DNA from: Euprymna scolopes | Taxonomy: Eukaryota > Mollusca > Cephalopoda > Sepiida > Sepiolidae | Length of the DNA: 33,581 bases | Assembly: GCA_024364805.1 (NCBI GenBank) | Contig: CM044490.1 | Coordinates: 104,598,649 to 104,632,229, forward strand | Direction: 5' to 3' | In this document: piece by piece, positions 30,165-33,581 of the stretch | How positions within the stretch are numbered: the first letter of the stretch is position 1 | Layout of the letters: each line of letters begins with the position of its first letter | The notes under the pieces: model-generated | The model's input: only the letters and a program-made list of their open reading frames with translations | What the model was told of the DNA's origin: nothing | The model's database searches: none | Program-made: the position numbers and the translations under genes

Positions 30165-31499
30165 TAGGAGCGCTTAACAAGAATTTGTTTACATTAGACT
30201 AGTCAGCTGGGAAGCAGTCCTACAGATCTGTGTTCCACAGATGGGTAGTTCTCGGAAAGAAACTTTGCTCATTGAAGTTTTGTTTTGTACAGAAAGAGAT
30301 AATGGGAAACTACTGACTGTGGTTGTAACTAAACAAGTTTTTGTTGTGACTGTTTTAGAGGGGGACATGATCATAGATTAAAGCTCGATCAAGCATCTGA
30401 CATAAAAATAATAGAATAGAAAAAGATTAGCATCATCTCTGTGAGAAACAGATTGTAGGAAGGAGAAAAGAGTGTTACTCATTAGATTTCAAAGTCGATT
30501 TTGTATTCTGTTAAGTTAGGAAAAGGTGAGCAGCAGATATGAAAACAGTATAGGATGTACTTGGCTCTTAAGCAGGTAGAGGACTGTGTCAGTAATGAGA
30601 TACCTTCTGGAGTGGTAAAATAATCCAATCATTTGTCCAGCAACCTTTGCAATGGATTTGATGTAAGCTTTCCATTTCAGGTTTGGAGTAAAGGTAAATT
30701 CTAGAACCTTGTCCAAGCAGGGGGCTTCCTCAAGAGGAGAGCCATTCATTTCAATCAGGATTAAGTGGAGACCAGAGTGTTAGTGGTGAAAAGAAAGAAG
30801 CTTGGTTTTGATCACATTAAAGTATACAACCATCTTTTTCTCCATTTTACAACATGCTCAAAGTCAGAAGAGATCGAATAAGAAAATCTTGGTCATTGCC
30901 GCTCTTTGAAATGTTACTAGATAGTTGTGTTATCTGATTTGAGAGATCATTGATGAAAGGCCTTTGATATGTCAAGAGCTATTGCTTTAGAAATAAAGCT
31001 CCCGTCAATAGATTCACTAATTCAGCATGATATTAGCATATCAGCTGTTGATCTCTCAGGACGAAAACTATACTGCTTGTCACGGAGTAGACTGGAACAT
31101 TTGGAGTTATTTCCAGTGCAGCTTTCTAATTACAATTATTGGAATGTTGTCAGTTGCTTTGCTAGCATCAATGTTCTTGATAAGTTTGGCAACATCCCAG
31201 ACAGATATATGGATGTCACTTGCAATGTTTTCAGCATTAGATAAAAATTTAGATGGAAGACAGCCCTGATCTTGAGAGTGGTGTTTAATACGAATCACCT
31301 CAAGTACGTTAATGATGATTGATATCGAGGTCACATATCTGTTTAGGACTGTGTAGTCATCAAAACTCATAGGAACCAAGCCTCTACTCAATGGATTGGT
31401 ATATAACTTTCTCGCATTTTCTATAACCTTTTTGTTGTGAAAAACTTTCTTGGCAACAAAAAAACTAGAAGTTATGCAGAACATGTTAGCAATATGCAA
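30165..31499 (-). pseudogene. Decayed APE-type LINE (LINE-D), linker to C-terminus
   Basis: Minus-strand pieces in order. The pre-RT linker carries DVAKLIKNIDASKAT (31107-31300 region). The RT N-terminal part has YSFRPERSTADML and ALDISKAF (about 30970-31090). An INDL remnant lies near 30950. WRKRWLYTLM follows near 30840, then EAPCLDKVLEFTFTPNLKWK (30516-30749) and the C-terminal SVQNKTSMSKVSFRELPI (30189-30374). The last two parts are the same family as LINE-C and align with it. About 65 RT codons between ALDISKAF and INDL are missing, and there are many stops and frameshifts, so it is much older than LINE-C. It lies inside the 4.2-kb LIG3 intron on the same strand as the gene. The leftmost 130-codon open stretch (31107-31499) is the best-preserved piece. 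Confidence 0.83.
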
Positions 31500-31710
31500 A
31501 TGCTTCCAGAAACTTCAGATACAGTATGATCATAAAAATGTATTTTCGGGTTTGTATTACTGTACACATAGATTCGCAAAAAGTTGTCAAAAAACTAATA
31601 TATAACAAATAAATGTTATCAAAGGCAAGATAAGTTACTTTTCTACCTAACTGGATATATTTTTCGTGTTTTTATTCAATGTAACATGTTTATTCGGTTC
31701 GAAAAGCATA

Positions 31711-31984
31711 CAGTGTTTACCGATGCATTGGAAAATTCAAAATGGCGCCCGACACTCTCTTTAACACGGTAAGTTCAGGAAAAGATGTTATCAATAATAA
31801 ACTAGACAAAATACTGTTAGAAATCTGCTCTTTATATGCTACCGTGACATAAGTTGACATATATTCGGTGTTTTTTAATAGCATTTTTTCTAATTTATTA
31901 TTTATAACACCTTTTCCCAAACTTACCATGTTAAAGAGAGTGTCAGGCGCCATTTTGAATTTTTCAATACATCGGTAAACACTG
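31711..31984. mobile_element. MITE with ~105-bp terminal inverted repeats
   Basis: 274 bp. It starts CAGTGTTTACCGATGCATTG and ends with the inverse (CGGTAAACACTG). The arms 31711-31815 and 31880-31984 agree at roughly nine of ten positions. CAGTG ends and a TA on the left flank suit a Tc1/mariner-type MITE, though the right flank reads TTA. Both arms contain AAAATGGCGCC. There is no transposase, and the 78-codon ORF across it is incidental. Confidence 0.85.
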
Positions 31985-32216
31985 TTATTTCTGCTAAGAT
32001 ATATTAATAAATATTAAGTTAAATATCGCAACAATGTAATCGATTCAGTCAAAAGATCAAATATTTTTTTCAAAATCAACTAAGCATAAAAACTTGACCT
32101 GATCAAGAGAGATATTATTTTCAGATCAGCAATGTAAAATTATTATAAATCCATGATAAAAACATTGTAACACTTATTTATAACATCTGCATTAACTTTA
32201 TATAAATTCGTCTTAC
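31985..32216 (-). other. LIG3: LIG3 intron remainder
   Basis: AT-rich intron sequence between the MITE and the 45-bp exon. No feature recognised. Confidence 0.6.
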
Positions 32217-32261
32217 CTGTTCTAAATCATTTGTCATTTCTTCTAAGCTGGTTTTAAAAAT
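32217..32261 (-). CDS. LIG3: DNA ligase III exon, 45 bp
   Basis: A 15-codon exon, phase 0 at both ends, between acceptor TTATTATAG and donor GTAAGACG. It encodes IFKTSLEEMTNDLEQ, which sits directly before GDVAETV of the next exon. Human LIG3 (from memory) reads IFNCNPDDMARDLEQGDVSETI at this place, so the order and the DLEQ-GDV join fit exactly. It is too short to be found as an ORF and is supported by splice sites, phase and homology together. Confidence 0.92.
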
Positions 32262-32916
32262 CTATAATAAAAAAAATTGTTTACACATTAAATTGTATTA
32301 GAAAAATAAACAATCAGAAACATATTAAAATGAAATGAAAGAAGTCTTTTCATCTTAAGCTTTCAAGAAAAATAATAACTACTATCACAGTACAAGTTTT
32401 AAATATTAGTCATGACTTTTTAATAGATTTTTTTTAAAGAGAAAATATTACAGGATATATACAAGAAAAATTTTCAAGACCTAAGCACAGCCTTTAAAAT
32501 TTTCCAAATAAAAACATTGCATTATGTTTTTTTTAAGTGTAATATAAAAAAATGAAAAGTCAATAACTCCATCTTGACTTTTTTTTTTCAAATTTATGTT
32601 AAACGGTTTTATAGAATACCGACATAATTTAGTAACTTTTGAATTAAAATACAAATTACATAATGAAGTAATAAATTTATACAGGTTTTCCAACAATGTT
32701 TATTTAGAAGATACACAATAAATGATATCCAATTATTTTTATATTATGTATTAATTAAACTATAAAAGATTGATAGCAAAAAAGCAAAAATATTGTTAGA
32801 ATAGATTTTTACAAGTGTTTTTTTTTTTTTTACTATATGAGAAAATTGAGGATTGGGAAATAATTTTAACAGGAGTCAATTTTGGCTGATTTGGGGGATA
32901 ATTGACATTCTCTTAC
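32262..32916 (-). other. LIG3: LIG3 intron, 655 bp
   Basis: GT at the donor of the 107-bp exon and AG at the acceptor of the 45-bp exon. Strongly AT-rich with T/A runs (for example near 32821). No repeat recognised. Confidence 0.88.
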
Positions 32917-33023
32917 CTGACTAAATAGTTTCACTAATTGTTTACTGTTTAGATTATAGACCACTTTGACAACTCCAGGCAACAGCAGCTTTAACCAGAG
33001 ATAGGTATCACCTGTAAATCCAT
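32917..33023 (-). CDS. LIG3: DNA ligase III exon, 107 bp
   Basis: The exon begins with two bases (AT) that complete a codon from an upstream exon, followed by 35 codons to donor GTAAGAG; the acceptor is TTCTATTTCAG. It encodes GFTGDTYLWLKLLLPGVVKV and then VYNLNSKQLVKLFSQ. Human LIG3 (from memory) has GDVYLTVKLLLPGVIK and VYNLNDKQIVKLFSRIF here. It lies in the helical DNA-binding domain that encircles nicked DNA with the catalytic domains. The split codon is probably G|AT (Asp), as in GDGF of relatives. The upstream exons (zinc finger and start) lie to the right of the window. Confidence 0.94.
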
Positions 33024-33581
33024 CTGAAATAGAAAACAACAAAAAAATATATCCTCACCAAAATATTTATTTTAATGAAATAAAATGCAAATAAAATCTA
33101 TTAGATAAATATGAATTAGTGTATAGGTTTTTCATAGTTTAGAAAACCTATATCCAAAATAAAATTTATCTCCTGATAAGTTATTAAAGCATATTTCATC
33201 TAATGTTAGATCTGAATATAGAATTGCAAGGAAAGTGGCACCTTACAGGCAACCATAGTTGAAATATACTCTTGAAACAACTACATCAACAAACTTTGGG
33301 GTGGAGATTAATACTATTCGAGAACACATATTACATATCAGGATGATATAAGATTGCGGTCTTCCTTGCTGGTGAAGAACATGGTAGGCAGAACAAGTTT
33401 CAAGAATGTCTTTCTTCAGTTTGAAGTTTAAATGTTTACAACTGTCCAAAAGATTGCCTTATATTAGAATCAGCCAAAAGGAGAACAGAAGTCATACATT
33501 CTCTCCATCGGTAATATAAATAATGTAGAACTTAAATTTTTATGGATGCTAACATCAAACCATATAGTCAACAATAACTGA
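33024..33581 (-). other. LIG3: LIG3 intron upstream part
   Basis: Sequence upstream of the 107-bp exon. A 68-codon minus-strand ORF at 33243-33449 has a faint LINE-like look (LKKDILETC), but I could not confirm it. No further exon was seen. Confidence 0.5.

Noticed and set aside
30969-31269. Plus-strand ORFs of 80-91 codons
   Set aside because: They lie antisense to the LINE-D linker and RT start, where the minus strand carries the recognisable motifs.
31717-31953. 78-codon ORF beginning MAPDTLFNMVSL
   Set aside because: It spans the inverted repeats of the MITE and arises from the palindrome. There is no protein feature.
33243-33449. 68-codon ORF with faint LINE-like residues
   Set aside because: The similarity is too weak to assign, and it is only noted as part of the LIG3 intron.

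Overview
This window looks like AT-rich (roughly 70% A+T by eye), repeat-dense nuclear DNA from an invertebrate animal. There are no bacterial-style operons, ribosome binding sites or long uninterrupted genes. The repeats (APE-type LINEs, a BEL/Pao fossil, short Helitrons, hAT and palindromic MITEs, tRNA-like sequences) would suit a mollusc or another large-genome invertebrate, but I cannot name the species.

The one host gene I can recognise is DNA ligase III (LIG3) on the minus strand at the right end. Three consecutive coding exons lie at 32917-33023, 32217-32261 and 27894-27980. Each has canonical AG acceptor and GT donor signals, and their phases join cleanly. They encode part of the N-terminal DNA-binding domain. 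The next exon is not visible, so the remaining ~27.9 kb to the left is probably one very large, transposon-filled intron, or else holds exons I failed to see.

Layout from left to right. 1-940: a non-autonomous Helitron made of two rounds of a three-part repeat, abutting the end of another Helitron. 941-3102: an old LINE on the minus strand, interrupted by the 3' part of a second LINE on the plus strand. 3405-6800: a heavily decayed BEL/Pao LTR-retrotransposon fossil. 7560-8711: a younger 5'-truncated LINE. 8713-9180: an unexplained 153-codon ORF. 9458-9732: a hAT MITE with its empty-site paralogue at 10767-10889. 11400-16255: a dispersed/tandem repeat family, a near-perfect 140-bp hairpin, a 23-bp tandem repeat and two coding-like islands. 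16314-19331: a head-to-tail pile of short Helitrons, several carrying tRNA-like Pol III promoter boxes, with a 278-base assembly gap. 21233-21790: another dispersed repeat and Helitron remnant. 22985-25450: a long inverted duplication. 25970-27058: two plus-strand Helitrons head to tail, one carrying a fold-back unit with a tRNA-like core. 27894-33023: LIG3 exons, with introns holding Helitron, LINE and MITE insertions.

The most interesting signal is the Helitron system. At four separate junctions the 3' CTRR end of one element sits directly against the 5' TC end of the next. This gives an explicit relative order of insertion. Within those elements, tRNA-like A/B boxes of different tRNA types sit in the same relative place and orientation.
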